A stretch of DNA of 64,000 nucleotides. Source: Deinococcus yavapaiensis KR-236 (GTDB lineage Bacteria; Deinococcota; Deinococci; Deinococcales; Deinococcaceae). Position numbers and translations under genes: made by a program. Position 1 is the first letter of the stretch; each line of letters begins with the position of its first letter. The notes below the pieces were generated by a model. It saw only the letters and a program-made list of their open reading frames with translations, was not told the DNA's origin and did no database searches. The stretch spans positions 124,001 to 188,000 of the forward strand of contig NZ_QJSX01000011.1 of assembly GCF_003217515.1 (NCBI RefSeq), given 5' to 3'. Positions 1-9,756 of the stretch are shown piece after piece.

Positions 1-69
1 CTCGCGGTGGCGTCGACCTTGAACGGCAAGCCGTACCGCTACCCGCTTTCGATTCGCTTCGTGCGTTGA
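1..69 (+). CDS. C-terminal end of a truncated gene
   Basis: Frame 1 is open from the left edge to a TGA at 67-69 and encodes 22 residues ending PLSIRFVR. The residues are too few to identify a family. The codons look like the GC-rich neighbours and no better frame is present, so this is probably the tail of a real plus-strand gene that converges on the MFS gene. Confidence 0.4.
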   Translation, partial: LAVASTLNGKPYRYPLSIRFVR

Positions 70-101
70 ACGCCGCGCCTTCGGAAAGCTAACTGCGGCG
101 G

Positions 102-1343
102 TCAAGCGTCTCGCCGCAATCGACCGCTTCGCCACCACGCCGCCGCGTACAGCACGATGCTCACGACGAACACCGAGCGGTAACCGAAACGGTCGGCGAG
201 AAAGCCGCCGATCACCGGGGCGAACAGGGCCGCGCCGACGAGGGTGTTGAGCGTGCCGATGTAGCGTCCGCGCCGATCGGGGGGCGCGAGGTTCAGCAGG
301 TGGTTCGTGTGCCCGAGGTTGAAGCCGGTTCCGGCGACGCTCGCGGAGACGAACACCAGCAGATACAAGAACGGCAGGTCGCCGGGAACGACGAGGGCGA
401 GCAGCGGAGCGGCGAGCGCCACCACGGCGGCCATGCGGATGATGCGCCGCGAGCCTCGCCGCTGTGCGACGCGCGTCCACAAGATGTTCGACAAGGGCGC
501 CGCGCCCGACAGGGCCATCAGGAACACCCCCAGCATGGACGACGGCATGCCGAGCTCGCGCAGCGCGAACACGGCGTAGAAGGGATCGCCGAGCGACGCG
601 AAGGCCAGCAGGAGCCGCACGCCGAGAAAAGCGCGGAAGTGAGGGTCCTCGCGAAGCGTGACCGGGATGGCGGCGAGTTCGGCTTTCACGTTCGACGGGG
701 GAAGCGGCGGATCGGGCTGCTCCTTGATGCGTCCGAACAGGGCGTAGCCGACCGTGTACGCGACCGTGCCGAACGCGAGGAGCACGGTGTAGTTGTACGG
801 AAACGGGATGGGCGACGCGAGCACTTCGCGCACGACGAGCCCCGCGAGAAACGCGAGGATGCCTCCGAAGAGATTGCGTGTTCCGAAGAACGCGGCGCGC
901 TTGGGCGGCGCGATGACCTTGCTGACGACTTCCAAAAAGGGCAGGCCGGACACGCCCGACGCGAGGGCGTTGACGATCATGCCGAGCAGGAAGCTCACGA
1001 GCAGCAGGGACGGATTCGAGATCAGCAGCACCGTCGACGCGACCATCCACAAGTAGCTGAGCGTGCGAATCGTGGCGGCCGAGCGGTACACGGGCAACTT
1101 GTACGGTTTGGCTCGAATGAGGGCGGCGACGAGGATCTGCGGAAGCATCCACCCACCGCCTTGAATGGCGGGCAACAGCCCGATGACGGTGTTGGGAGCG
1201 CCCAGCTTGCTGACGAAGGCGGCGAGGACGATGCTGGAGTTGAAGAACCCGTCGCCGATGTAGACGATCCAGCCGTTCAGAACGCCGAGACGGTAGTTGG
1301 AATCGGCCCATTCGGACGGCGCGGGCAAGCGGAGGCGGCGCAC
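102..1343 (-). CDS. MFS transporter
   Basis: A 413-residue integral membrane protein of the major facilitator type with about 12 hydrophobic segments. Family features include LADRFGYRSVF in the last third and an N-terminal half rich in Gly/Ala helices, but the substrate cannot be read from the sequence. It starts at a GTG preceded by TAGGAT and six bases, which looks like a leaderless promoter, although it also lies 19 bp after the ClC gene on the same strand and may be read from there as the last gene of a crp-bshC-ClC-MFS run. Drug or sugar efflux are both possible roles. Confidence 0.75.
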   Translation of the reverse strand: MRRLRLPAPSEWADSNYRLGVLNGWIVYIGDGFFNSSIVLAAFVSKLGAPNTVIGLLPAIQGGGWMLPQILVAALIRAKPYKLPVYRSAATIRTLSYLWMVASTVLLISNPSLLLVSFLLGMIVNALASGVSGLPFLEVVSKVIAPPKRAAFFGTRNLFGGILAFLAGLVVREVLASPIPFPYNYTVLLAFGTVAYTVGYALFGRIKEQPDPPLPPSNVKAELAAIPVTLREDPHFRAFLGVRLLLAFASLGDPFYAVFALRELGMPSSMLGVFLMALSGAAPLSNILWTRVAQRRGSRRIIRMAAVVALAAPLLALVVPGDLPFLYLLVFVSASVAGTGFNLGHTNHLLNLAPPDRRGRYIGTLNTLVGAALFAPVIGGFLADRFGYRSVFVVSIVLYAAAWWRSGRLRRDA

Positions 1344-1361
1344 CGCGCCATCCTACACCCG

Positions 1362-2987
1362 TCAGGCGGGCGTGCTGCCGCGCGTTTCGCCGAGCGCGCG
1401 CGCGAAACCGTCGAAGGCTTCGGGCGTCGCGAGGACCATGAGCTCGTCGCCGCCGCGCAGCACCTGACCGGGGCGCGAGAGTTGCACTTCGCCGCCGCGC
1501 ACGACCGCCACGAATTCCAAACCGTCGGGCCACACGACCTGCTCGGCGGGCAAGTCCGCCCACGCGTTCGGAAGGGGCAGGCGGTAGAGCTGCTCGGCGA
1601 GCATGGATTCGGGCAGCGCGGGCAGCGGTTCGTCATCCTCGATCGGCGTCGGCGCGGGCAGGGCGCCGTGCGCGGGACTGTCGGCGCGGCGGCGGCGTTG
1701 TGTCAACACGATGCTGGATTCGCCGCTCACCGCGTGCGCGAGGAGCGTCGCCGTGAGCAGGGCGGGCAGCAGGGCGTCGCCGCTCCACGTGGCGAGCAGC
1801 AGCGTCGCCGCGACGGGCACGTTGTGCGACGTCGTGAGGAAGGCGGCGGCTCCGACGAGGCCGGCGGCGACGGGATCGAGGCCGAGGCTCGGCAGCATGA
1901 CGGCGAGGCCCACGCCGAGCAGACCGCCCGCGCTCAAAGACGTCAACACCGTGCCGCCGAGGGCGAGCCAAGTCACGGCGAGCAGCAGCGCGACGCGAAC
2001 GAGTCCTTGCGACACCGCCTCGGCGCCCGCGAAGCCGCTGAGGCCAAGCTGCCACCAACCGCTGCCGTCGCCGAAGGCTTCGAGCATGAAGTACACGAGA
2101 ACGGCCGACAGCAAGCCGAACAGGAACGCGCCGCCGACGAGACCGTACCGCCAGCGATCGCTCGACGGCACAACGGCCCGTACCGTCGCGACGAGGAGCG
2201 CGCCGAAGCTCACGACGAGGCCAAGCAAGGCGTACAGCGGCACTTGAACGAGCGTCGGCAGCTCGAGCAGTTCGGGCGTCACGAGCGGCGAGAAGCCGAA
2301 GAGCGTGCCGTAAATGGCGTACGCCGTCACGCTGGCGAGCACGGCGGCCAGCAAGACCTCCACCTCGAATTCGAAGCGGCGGTACAGCACTTCCACGATC
2401 AGCAGGGCGCTCGCCAGCGGCGCGTGCAAGACGAGCCCGAGCGCGGCGGCGACCGACGCGAGCCCGAGCGTGCGCGCTTCGAGGGGGTTGAGGCGCGCGA
2501 TACGGCTCAGCACGCTCGCCGAGAGGTTGCCGAGGGCCGTGAACGGACCGTCACGTCCCACGGCGAGCCCCGACGAGTAGGCGAGCAAGGTGGCGCCGAG
2601 TTCGCGTCCGCGTTGCACGAGCGGCTCCGTACGGCTTTCGTGATAAGCGCGCACGGCTTCCTCCAGCGGGTCACTCGTTCGTCCGCGTAGCCAGACCGCC
2701 AACGCGGCGAGGATCGGCAAGGCCAGCAGGCCCCACGGCAGCGTGCGAAGCGTGAGGCCGACGTCCGGAGACGCGAAGCCGCCGAACGCCTGCAAGAAGC
2801 CGCCTTCGCCGGGCGTGCCGGGTGGGCGAAAGCCGATCACGCGGGCCGAGACGTCTCCGAGAACGTCGAGCAACGCCCGCAAGCCGCTGCCGAGCACGCC
2901 CACGAGCGCGCCCGCCACGAGGCTGTACACGACGACCCGGCTCGTTTCGAGCCGGGTTCGGACGCTGCGGGGCAAAGAGGGACGCAC
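1362..2987 (-). CDS. ClC-type chloride channel/antiporter with RCK_C-like tail
   Basis: A 541-residue membrane protein. Residues about 20-420 form the ClC transmembrane core, recognised from the segment GLAVGRDGPFTALGN, which matches the family's GREGP selectivity-filter motif. The gating glutamate position is aspartate here, and the usual GxFxP motif in the second half is not evident (SAGGLLGVGLAV), so the protein is divergent. About 80 C-terminal residues resemble a TrkA-C/RCK_C ligand-binding domain (VRGGEVQLSRPGQVLRGGDELMVLA). It follows bshC by 22 bp, so the two are probably co-transcribed. Transport of chloride or another anion is inferred; the ion and the transport mode are not predictable with these substitutions. 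Confidence 0.8.
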   Translation of the reverse strand: MRPSLPRSVRTRLETSRVVVYSLVAGALVGVLGSGLRALLDVLGDVSARVIGFRPPGTPGEGGFLQAFGGFASPDVGLTLRTLPWGLLALPILAALAVWLRGRTSDPLEEAVRAYHESRTEPLVQRGRELGATLLAYSSGLAVGRDGPFTALGNLSASVLSRIARLNPLEARTLGLASVAAALGLVLHAPLASALLIVEVLYRRFEFEVEVLLAAVLASVTAYAIYGTLFGFSPLVTPELLELPTLVQVPLYALLGLVVSFGALLVATVRAVVPSSDRWRYGLVGGAFLFGLLSAVLVYFMLEAFGDGSGWWQLGLSGFAGAEAVSQGLVRVALLLAVTWLALGGTVLTSLSAGGLLGVGLAVMLPSLGLDPVAAGLVGAAAFLTTSHNVPVAATLLLATWSGDALLPALLTATLLAHAVSGESSIVLTQRRRRADSPAHGALPAPTPIEDDEPLPALPESMLAEQLYRLPLPNAWADLPAEQVVWPDGLEFVAVVRGGEVQLSRPGQVLRGGDELMVLATPEAFDGFARALGETRGSTPA

Positions 2988-3009
2988 GGTGTTTCACAGC
3001 ATAGAAGAT

Positions 3010-4563
3010 TCAGAGGGGCAGTTCGCCCTGAAAGTCGGCGGGCAGGGCGGCGAGCCGTTCGAGTGGAGCGGCGCCGTGCTTGAGCAGGTACGTCAGGAAG
3101 TTCATCTCGCGCTCTTGCGGCACGCCGCCGGGCAGCAAGTGCTTTCTTAAGCGCGACACTTGCCCCGTCCGCTCCTCGTGGCGGCGCACCAGCGCGAGGT
3201 GCGCGAGGCGTTGCAGTCGCTCCAAGCGTTCGAGGGTGCGCGCTTCCGTGCGCTTCGCGGCGCCTTCGAGCACGGGGTCGAGGTCGGCGATTTCGCGCGC
3301 GAGGGCCGTGAAGGACGTGCGCAAGTCGTCGAGCCGCGCGCTGGTCGTGGCGTCCGCGCCGCGCGTCTTGGCGAGCTCGAGGCCGAGCGCTCCGTCGGGG
3401 TCGCGCTGAAAGTCGGCGGCCGAGAAGCCGAAGCGCGTCAGAATTCGCGCGACGGGCGGCTCGAGCCACGTCACGGCCAAGCGCGGCCACAAGAGCGGCT
3501 GCCGAAGACCGTGCAGTTCGTACACGTCGCGCAACTGAGCGCCGTACGCGATTTCGCCCGGACCGACGACGAACGCGACGGTCGGAAGCGCCGCGTCTTG
3601 GACGATGGGACGCAGGCCCGCCGCCGGGGTGAGCCGCGTCGGATCGTCGTGCAGGATTTCGACGAGGGCCGACGCCTTGTACGCTCGGTCGGCGTGGAAG
3701 GCGCGGCCGTCGAAGCGCAGCAAACGCCGAGCGCCGTCCTCACCTTCCAAGAAGAGGTTCGTCGCGCCTTCAGGGCGGCGCAGTTGCGGCGTGAAGCCGA
3801 GGCGCTGCAAGTTCACGGCGGCGTGCTCGATGCGTTTCGAGCTTTCCAGCGGCGCTTGGATCTCGCGTTCCAGCGTCGCAGCGAACAGGCGGGCCAAGGC
3901 GGGATGCATCGGATCGAGGACGAGCAATCCGCGCGGTCCGAGCAGTCGGTGCACGAGACGCGCGAAGATGTCGGCGACGCTTCCGCCGCGCTCCACGCTT
4001 CGCTCGAGCAAGTCGACGACCGCCGCCTTGTGCACTTCGGGCGCGGCGAAGGCGGTCAGGACGCGCCGCGCTTCACGCGTCCAGCCGTCTTGCCAAGCGA
4101 CCTTGGCGACGGGTCGTCCGTTCGGAAGGTCGAGCCTCAGGTGGTGCAGGGTCTCGTCCATGTCGAGCAGCGTCGTCGCGGCGACTTCGGCGGCGTCGTG
4201 GTCTTGGCTCGCCACCCAGTAGAGGGCGACGGTGGGGGCGTCTTCGGTGTCGAGCTCGCCCGCGAGCAGAACGGCTCCCATGCCTTTGTGCACGCTGTAG
4301 GCGGGTCCCGTGAGGACGCCCGCCTGCTGACCGGTGACGACGACTCGGGACGCACGATGGGCGAGGCGCGTCAAGGCACGCTCGACATGCTCGTCGAGCG
4401 TGCCGAGGTCGGCGTGGTAGGCGCGCAGGGCGGCCACGAGGGCCGCGCGGTCGACGTCGGGCCGCGAGAAGGCACGCGTTTCGGACAGGCGGGCGGGGTG
4501 GCGCTCGAAGAAGTCGGAGAGTTGACCCGCGCGGTAGGCGGAGGCGATGGTCGGTGAAGTCAT
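3010..4563 (-). CDS. bshC: bacillithiol synthase (cysteine-adding enzyme) BshC
   Basis: A 517-residue cytoplasmic enzyme, the usual BshC length. It is assigned to the last step of bacillithiol synthesis, addition of cysteine to GlcN-malate. Conserved family segments are VVTGQQAGVLTGPAYSVHKG near residue 80 and ALYWVASQDHDAAEV near residue 135, followed by a helical second half. Bacillithiol is the low-molecular-weight thiol of Deinococcus and Firmicutes, which fits the organism. The start codon lies 10 bp after the Crp/Fnr gene, indicating an operon in which a sensor-type regulator precedes a redox-buffer gene. Confidence 0.93.
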   Translation of the reverse strand: MTSPTIASAYRAGQLSDFFERHPARLSETRAFSRPDVDRAALVAALRAYHADLGTLDEHVERALTRLAHRASRVVVTGQQAGVLTGPAYSVHKGMGAVLLAGELDTEDAPTVALYWVASQDHDAAEVAATTLLDMDETLHHLRLDLPNGRPVAKVAWQDGWTREARRVLTAFAAPEVHKAAVVDLLERSVERGGSVADIFARLVHRLLGPRGLLVLDPMHPALARLFAATLEREIQAPLESSKRIEHAAVNLQRLGFTPQLRRPEGATNLFLEGEDGARRLLRFDGRAFHADRAYKASALVEILHDDPTRLTPAAGLRPIVQDAALPTVAFVVGPGEIAYGAQLRDVYELHGLRQPLLWPRLAVTWLEPPVARILTRFGFSAADFQRDPDGALGLELAKTRGADATTSARLDDLRTSFTALAREIADLDPVLEGAAKRTEARTLERLERLQRLAHLALVRRHEERTGQVSRLRKHLLPGGVPQEREMNFLTYLLKHGAAPLERLAALPADFQGELPL

Positions 4564-4573
4564 GCGGCTCTTG

Positions 4574-5260
4574 TCATGAGTGAATGGGGTTCCGGGCGAC
4601 GTCGCGCAAACCCGCCTCGTCGAGGACGACGATGCGGCGGTAGCCGAGGTCGAGCAGGCCGCGTTCCTTGAATTCCCCGAGCAGCTTCGTGATCGTTTCG
4701 CGTGTGGAGCCCACGAGGTACGCGAGGTCCTGGTGGCTGATGCGGCCCTTGAGGGCCTTCTTACCGCTCTCGGTCGCGCCGCTCGCTTCCGCCATCGTCA
4801 GCAAGGCGCCCGCGAGGCGCTGCGACACTTCCAGGAACACGAGGCCCGTGAGGCGCTCTTGCAAATCGCGCGCTTGCCGCGTGAGTTGCGCGCTCAAGGC
4901 GACGCCGAGCGCGGGCTGGGAGCGCAGCAAGTCGCGCAGGGTGTTCGCGCCCAAGGCGAGCACCTCGCCGTCCTCCAAAGCTTCGGCGTACAAACCGTAC
5001 GTGGAGTCGGGCGCGATGCTCGTCGTCCCGAAAAGTTCGCCCGCCTCGTGCACGGCGACGGTGACTTCACGAGCCCCGGCACCGATGCGGTACAAGCGCA
5101 CGCGGCCCGAGACGAGGATATAGACGGTTTCGGCGGCGTCCTCGGTGTGGTAGATGAGGTGACCTTTGGTGACGCGCACCTTGCGCGCCGTGGCGGTCAA
5201 GCTCGCGCGGACGTCGGGCGGCAACTCGTTGAGGAAGCCGCTCTGCTCACTTCGGGGCAT
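4574..5260 (-). CDS. Crp/Fnr-family transcriptional regulator
   Basis: A 228-residue DNA-binding regulator. Residues about 15-130 form a cyclic-nucleotide-binding-type beta barrel (AAETVYILVSGRVRLYRIG, GELFGTTS). Residues about 165-215 form the winged helix, with the recognition region ISHQDLAYLVGSTRETITKLL matching the Crp/Fnr HTH. No Fnr-type N-terminal cysteine cluster is present, so a cAMP-like or no ligand is more likely than an iron-sulfur cluster. ATG at 5260 was chosen because the family N-terminus begins there; upstream codons do not look coding. It is the first gene of a minus-strand operon with bshC, the ClC channel and probably the MFS gene, and it faces the ComB-like gene across a 171-bp divergent promoter region. 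Confidence 0.88.
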   Translation of the reverse strand: MPRSEQSGFLNELPPDVRASLTATARKVRVTKGHLIYHTEDAAETVYILVSGRVRLYRIGAGAREVTVAVHEAGELFGTTSIAPDSTYGLYAEALEDGEVLALGANTLRDLLRSQPALGVALSAQLTRQARDLQERLTGLVFLEVSQRLAGALLTMAEASGATESGKKALKGRISHQDLAYLVGSTRETITKLLGEFKERGLLDLGYRRIVVLDEAGLRDVARNPIHS

Positions 5261-5431
5261 ATGCGGCCAGTATCGATTCGACGTCGCGGGGTAAGTGCAG
5301 TCCAAGTCACGATCCACAAAGTATCGTCCAGATGGGCGTGCGCAAGACGAGGAGTGTTCGCGCGCAGGCGACGGTGATACAATTCCACGCGGACTGCGCG
5401 CGGCATGCCGCGACGCACCGTTGGAGGAAGG

Positions 5432-6181
5432 ATGCGGCTCAAAGTTGACTTGCTGCCCGGGCGCGACTACACCGACGTCGTCATTCTCGTCGATGTCTTG
5501 CGCGCCACGACGGCGGCTCCGATCGTGCTCGAACGCACCGGCCTCTTCGTCACCCCGAGCTTGCGCGCTGCGCGGCGTTTCGCCGGGGACCGCGGTCTGC
5601 TCCTCGCGGGCGAACGCGACGGATTGCCGCCTGAAGGCTTCAATTTCAGCGCTTCGCCTGACGATTTGCGCAAAGCGACGTTCGATCGTGACGTCGTCCT
5701 CACGACCGAGAACGGTCCTCGGGCAATCGCGCACGTTCAGGAGGCGCGGCACGTACTGCTGGGCAGTTTCTTCAACGCCCGCGCCGTGATCGAGGCCGCG
5801 CTCGAATTGGCCACCACCGACATCGCCATCGTCTGCGCGGGCATGCGCGGCGAGGAAGCGATCGAAGACATCGTCTGCGCGGGTTTTCTCGCCCGCAAAC
5901 TCGAAAAGACGGGCCGGGTGGAGACCCGCGACCGCGTGAAGCTCGCTCAGACCCTGCTGCGGTCCTTCGCCGACCCGCAAGAAGCGCTGGCGCAAAGCGC
6001 GAGCGGTCAACTGCTGATGAAGCTGGGCCTCCACGAGGACCTCGCCGTGGCGTCGCTGATCTCGCACTCGACGGTCGTGCCGCGCCTCCTTTCCGGCGAG
6101 GACGTCGAGGGGCACCCCGTGTACCGCTTCGAGGCGGTGTCCATCCCGGCCGCCGAGCCGGCTTCGGAGCGTTCCGTGTGA
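5432..6181 (+). CDS. ComB-like 2-phosphosulfolactate phosphatase family protein
   Basis: A 249-residue soluble protein of the ComB phosphatase family (VILVDVLRATTAAPIVLERTG, VVLTTENGPRAI, IVCAGMRGEEAIEDIVCAGF). The archaeal founder removes phosphate from 2-phosphosulfolactate in coenzyme M synthesis. Bacteria such as this lack that pathway, so the substrate here is unknown. ATG 5432 has GGAGGAAG just upstream and aligns with the family start; an in-frame ATG 27 bp earlier lacks a ribosome binding site. The stop overlaps the next gene's start (GTGA), so the two are translationally coupled. A TACAAT hexamer at 5378-5383 is a possible -10 box. Confidence 0.8.
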   Translation: MRLKVDLLPGRDYTDVVILVDVLRATTAAPIVLERTGLFVTPSLRAARRFAGDRGLLLAGERDGLPPEGFNFSASPDDLRKATFDRDVVLTTENGPRAIAHVQEARHVLLGSFFNARAVIEAALELATTDIAIVCAGMRGEEAIEDIVCAGFLARKLEKTGRVETRDRVKLAQTLLRSFADPQEALAQSASGQLLMKLGLHEDLAVASLISHSTVVPRLLSGEDVEGHPVYRFEAVSIPAAEPASERSV

Positions 6182-6924
6182 CTCGACCCGATCGCTTGGA
6201 GCTCATGGGCTTCCCGCTCGACCCGGTGGACTTGCAAGGCGCGGCGAACGTCCTGTCGACTTGGATGTTGGAGACGCCGAGGCAGCCGCACACGGTCGTC
6301 ACGCTCAACCCCGAGTTCATCGTGCAGGCGCGCAGCGACGAACCCTTCGCGCGCGCCATTCGCGCCGCCGACCTCGTGACGGCCGACGGCGTCGGCATCG
6401 TCTGGGCGACGAAGGAACTGCTCGGCGTGAGCCTTCCGGGACGCGCGCCCGGCTACGATCTTGCCGTGGAGCTCATGCGACGCCACGGCGAGCGCCTCGG
6501 CGTGTTCTTCCTGGGCGCTCGCCCCGGCGTCGCCGAACTCGCGGCGGCCAAAGCCCGCGAGTCGTTCGGCGTGAAGGTCGCGGGCGTCCACCACGGTTAC
6601 TTCGACCTCGCCGACGATCAGCGCGTGGCCGAGCTGGTTCGCGACTCGGGCGCGCACCTGCTGCTCGCCGCGCTCGGCGCGCCGAGACAGGAAACGTTCT
6701 TGCAGTACTGGCGGCAAGTGATGAACGTCCCCGTCATGATCGGCGTGGGCGGCACCCTCGACGTGCTCGCCGGGAACGTCAAGCTTTCGCCTCCCTGGAC
6801 GCGCCGCGTCGGCTTGGAGTGGGCTTGGCGCATCGCGTCGGACCGCAAGCGCTGGAACCGAGCGCCGCGCCTCGCCCGTTTCGTGGCCCTCGTGCGCGCC
6901 GCGAAACGCGGAGCGAAGCGATGA
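6178..6924 (+). CDS. WecG/TagA/CpsF-family glycosyltransferase
   Basis: A 248-residue glycosyltransferase of the family that adds ManNAc or ManNAcA to undecaprenyl-linked intermediates in teichoic acid, enterobacterial common antigen or capsule synthesis. Diagnostic segments are VVTLNPEFIVQAR, ADGVGIVWATK (catalytic Asp region), LGAPRQE and the C-terminal GGTLDVLAGNVK followed by RRVGLEWAWRI. It acts at the inner membrane face on a lipid-linked sugar; the polymer is unknown in this organism. Start GTG 6178 overlaps the preceding stop and its own stop overlaps the following GNAT start (ATGA), forming a tight three-gene operon. Confidence 0.88.
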   Translation: MTRPDRLELMGFPLDPVDLQGAANVLSTWMLETPRQPHTVVTLNPEFIVQARSDEPFARAIRAADLVTADGVGIVWATKELLGVSLPGRAPGYDLAVELMRRHGERLGVFFLGARPGVAELAAAKARESFGVKVAGVHHGYFDLADDQRVAELVRDSGAHLLLAALGAPRQETFLQYWRQVMNVPVMIGVGGTLDVLAGNVKLSPPWTRRVGLEWAWRIASDRKRWNRAPRLARFVALVRAAKRGAKR

Positions 6925-7400
6925 GCGAGCACGCGACCGCCGAAGCGATCGTCGTTTCGGAACTTCACACGCTCGACACGCCGAGCGGTGCAGCGCTGCT
7001 GATCGAGGCGCTCGCCGAGCGCGGCCTGGAATCCTCCACGTCTCGAGCAACCCTCGTTCTGCGCGACTTTCTCGCGCGAGGTCACCACGTGCTCGTCGCT
7101 CGTGATGGCGGCGACCCGGTGGGCTACCTGGCCGCCGTGTGGTCGTTCTCGTTGAGCCGCGGCGCCCCCGTGCTACTCGTCCAAGACCTCTTCGTGCAAG
7201 CCGAGCGGCGGCGGCGTGGCGTCGCCACCGCGCTGCTCGAACGCGCCGAGGCGCTCGCGGTCTCGCGTTTCGCGTGTCGCCTCGAACTCGGGGCGGACCT
7301 CGGAGACGCGCCCGCGCAAGCTTTGTACGAGCGGCGCGGCTTCGACCGCATCCAGGGGCGGGCGGTTCGCATGAAGCTTCTGCCCGAAGGCATGTCCTGA
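6921..7400 (+). CDS. GNAT-family N-acetyltransferase
   Basis: A 159-residue acetyl-CoA-dependent acetyltransferase. The acetyl-CoA binding segment is QDLFVQAERRRRGVATALLERAE (R/Q-x-x-G-x-A pattern), followed by the C-terminal ALYERRGFDRIQG strand-helix signature. The substrate is unknown. ATG 6921 overlaps the stop of the glycosyltransferase by four bases, so it is the third gene of the ComB-like operon. A role in modifying an amino sugar of the same envelope pathway is only a guess from the neighbourhood. Confidence 0.8.
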   Translation: MSEHATAEAIVVSELHTLDTPSGAALLIEALAERGLESSTSRATLVLRDFLARGHHVLVARDGGDPVGYLAAVWSFSLSRGAPVLLVQDLFVQAERRRRGVATALLERAEALAVSRFACRLELGADLGDAPAQALYERRGFDRIQGRAVRMKLLPEGMS

Positions 7401-7452
7401 ATCGCCGCGCCGAGCGAAGACAGGCCGCCTCGGTCTTCTTTATCCTGACGGC

Positions 7453-8802
7453 ATGAACGTGACTCCACCTTCGGCGTCGCCGCTGCCGCGCCCGTTCGCG
7501 TTTCCACGCGTGGGGCACTTGCCGTTTCTCGCCTTGGACACGCTCGGCTTCCTTCGCCGCGCCGCCAAGACGCACGGAGACGTCGTCGACATTCGCTTCG
7601 GAAGGCACCTCACCGTGCTGCTGTCGAACCCGGCGGACATCGAGACGGCGCACTTGCTGTCGGGGCGTGAATTCGACAAGGGCCTGGCGGGCGATCCCGT
7701 CCTCGACGCCCTCATCGGGCGCGGCCTCTTGACGAGTGAAGGCGAGTTCTGGCGTCGTCAGCGCCGACTCGCGCAGCCCGCGTTCCACAAGGCGAGAATC
7801 GAGGGGTACGCGGGCGCGATGGTGGCGTACGCCGAGCGCCTGGCGCGCACGTGGCGACCCGGAGACGTGCGCGACGTGCACGCGGACATGATGGGTCTGA
7901 CGCTGGAGATCGTCGCGAAGACCCTGTTCGATGCCGAGCCGAGCACGGAGGCCCTGCACACCGTCGGCGAGGCCCTCGACGTCGTGTTGCGCGAAAACGA
8001 GCGGCAGTGGCGCGGCATGCTCTTCTTGGTGCCGCCCTTGCTGGCCGAATCGCGGCGGCGTGTCACGGACGCGGTTCGTCGTTTGAACGCCGTCGTTCGC
8101 GACATCATCGACGAACGTCACGCGCATCCCGGCGACCGCGGCGACTTGCTGTCGATGCTGCTCGAAGCGCGCGACGACGAAGGCTTGGGCATGACGGACG
8201 CGCAGCTCTTCGACGAGGTCAAGACGATCTTGCTCGCCGGGCACGAGACGACGGCGAACTTGCTGTCGTGGACGTGGATGCTGCTCGCGTCTCATCCCAG
8301 CGCCGAGTCGAGGCTGCACGCCGAACTCGACGAAGTACTCCAGAGTCGCGCCCCGACGCTCGCCGACTTGCCGAAGCTCGCCTTCACGACCGCCGTCACG
8401 AAGGAAGTCTTGCGCCTCTACCCGCCCGCGTGGAGCGTGCAGCGCCGCACCGTGAACGCGTGGACGCTGCGAGGCCACATCCTTCCGCCGGGTACGCCTC
8501 TGCTCATCAGTCAGTACGTCGTGCACCGTGACGAACGCTGGTTCGAAGCGCCCGACGAGTTCCGCCCGGATCGCTGGCTCGAAACGAACTTCGAGCGTCG
8601 CTTGCCGAAGTACGCGTACTTCCCCTTCGGGGGCGGACCGCGCGTGTGCATCGGTCAGGCGTTCGCGCAAATGGAGGCGACGTTGCTGCTCGCCGTGCTC
8701 GCGACACGGTTCAGGCTTCGCTCCACCGGAGCCGTGCCGCTCGAGGCGTCCATCACGTTGCGTCCCAAGAAGGGCCTCGTGATGCGGCTCCACGGTCGCT
8801 GA
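7453..8802 (+). CDS. cytochrome P450
   Basis: A 449-residue soluble P450 monooxygenase. It has the I-helix oxygen-binding motif AGHETTA (about residue 260), the K-helix ExxR in KEVLRLYPP, and the heme-ligand loop FGGGPRVCIGQAF with Cys399. The closest functional precedent I can recall is the Deinococcus P450 that hydroxylates the beta-ionone ring of carotenoids such as deinoxanthin. That role is an inference from genus and length, since no carotenoid genes are in the window. A TATCCT box six bases before the ATG suggests a leaderless transcript. It converges on the binding-protein gene. Confidence 0.9.
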   Translation: MNVTPPSASPLPRPFAFPRVGHLPFLALDTLGFLRRAAKTHGDVVDIRFGRHLTVLLSNPADIETAHLLSGREFDKGLAGDPVLDALIGRGLLTSEGEFWRRQRRLAQPAFHKARIEGYAGAMVAYAERLARTWRPGDVRDVHADMMGLTLEIVAKTLFDAEPSTEALHTVGEALDVVLRENERQWRGMLFLVPPLLAESRRRVTDAVRRLNAVVRDIIDERHAHPGDRGDLLSMLLEARDDEGLGMTDAQLFDEVKTILLAGHETTANLLSWTWMLLASHPSAESRLHAELDEVLQSRAPTLADLPKLAFTTAVTKEVLRLYPPAWSVQRRTVNAWTLRGHILPPGTPLLISQYVVHRDERWFEAPDEFRPDRWLETNFERRLPKYAYFPFGGGPRVCIGQAFAQMEATLLLAVLATRFRLRSTGAVPLEASITLRPKKGLVMRLHGR

Positions 8803-8815
8803 GCGAAACGAGGAA

Positions 8816-8842
8816 GCCCTTCTCCCGACGTGGGAGAAGGGC
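8816..8842. terminator. hairpin between convergent genes
   Basis: Perfect 11-bp stem (GCCCTTCTCCC at 8816-8826, its complement at 8832-8842) with a 5-nt loop, placed between the P450 stop and the stop of the convergent binding-protein gene. There is no strong T run on either side, so it may work as a shared hairpin or an attenuating terminator. Confidence 0.55.
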
Positions 8843-8859
8843 CAGCGAAAAGTCAAAAG

Positions 8860-9612
<753 letters not shown>

Positions 9613-9681
9613 GAGTTCCTCCTGTATTGAGCGGCGCTGAATTGCATTACTTTACATGACGGTGGCTGAGAAAAGAACAGG

Positions 9682-9715
9682 AACGAGGAGGACGGGCGAT
9701 GCCGTCCTCCTCGTT
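9682..9715 (-). terminator. rho-independent terminator of the ABC ATPase gene
   Basis: A 14-bp perfect stem (9682-9695 pairing with 9702-9715) with a 6-nt loop. On the minus strand it is followed by a T-rich stretch (TGTTCTTTTCTC), as expected for termination of the gene ending at 9757. Confidence 0.65.
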
Positions 9716-9756
9716 TTCATCCTGGTGGTTGCCGAGCGCCTCGAGGCGCTCGAAGT

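Noticed and set aside
300..2690. A 796-codon plus-strand open frame antisense to the MFS and ClC genes
   Set aside because: Translation is Arg/Gln/Glu-rich low-complexity shadow of high-GC minus-strand genes with clear families. The same applies to long antisense frames under bshC, secA, drmD, drmA and the dcm gene.
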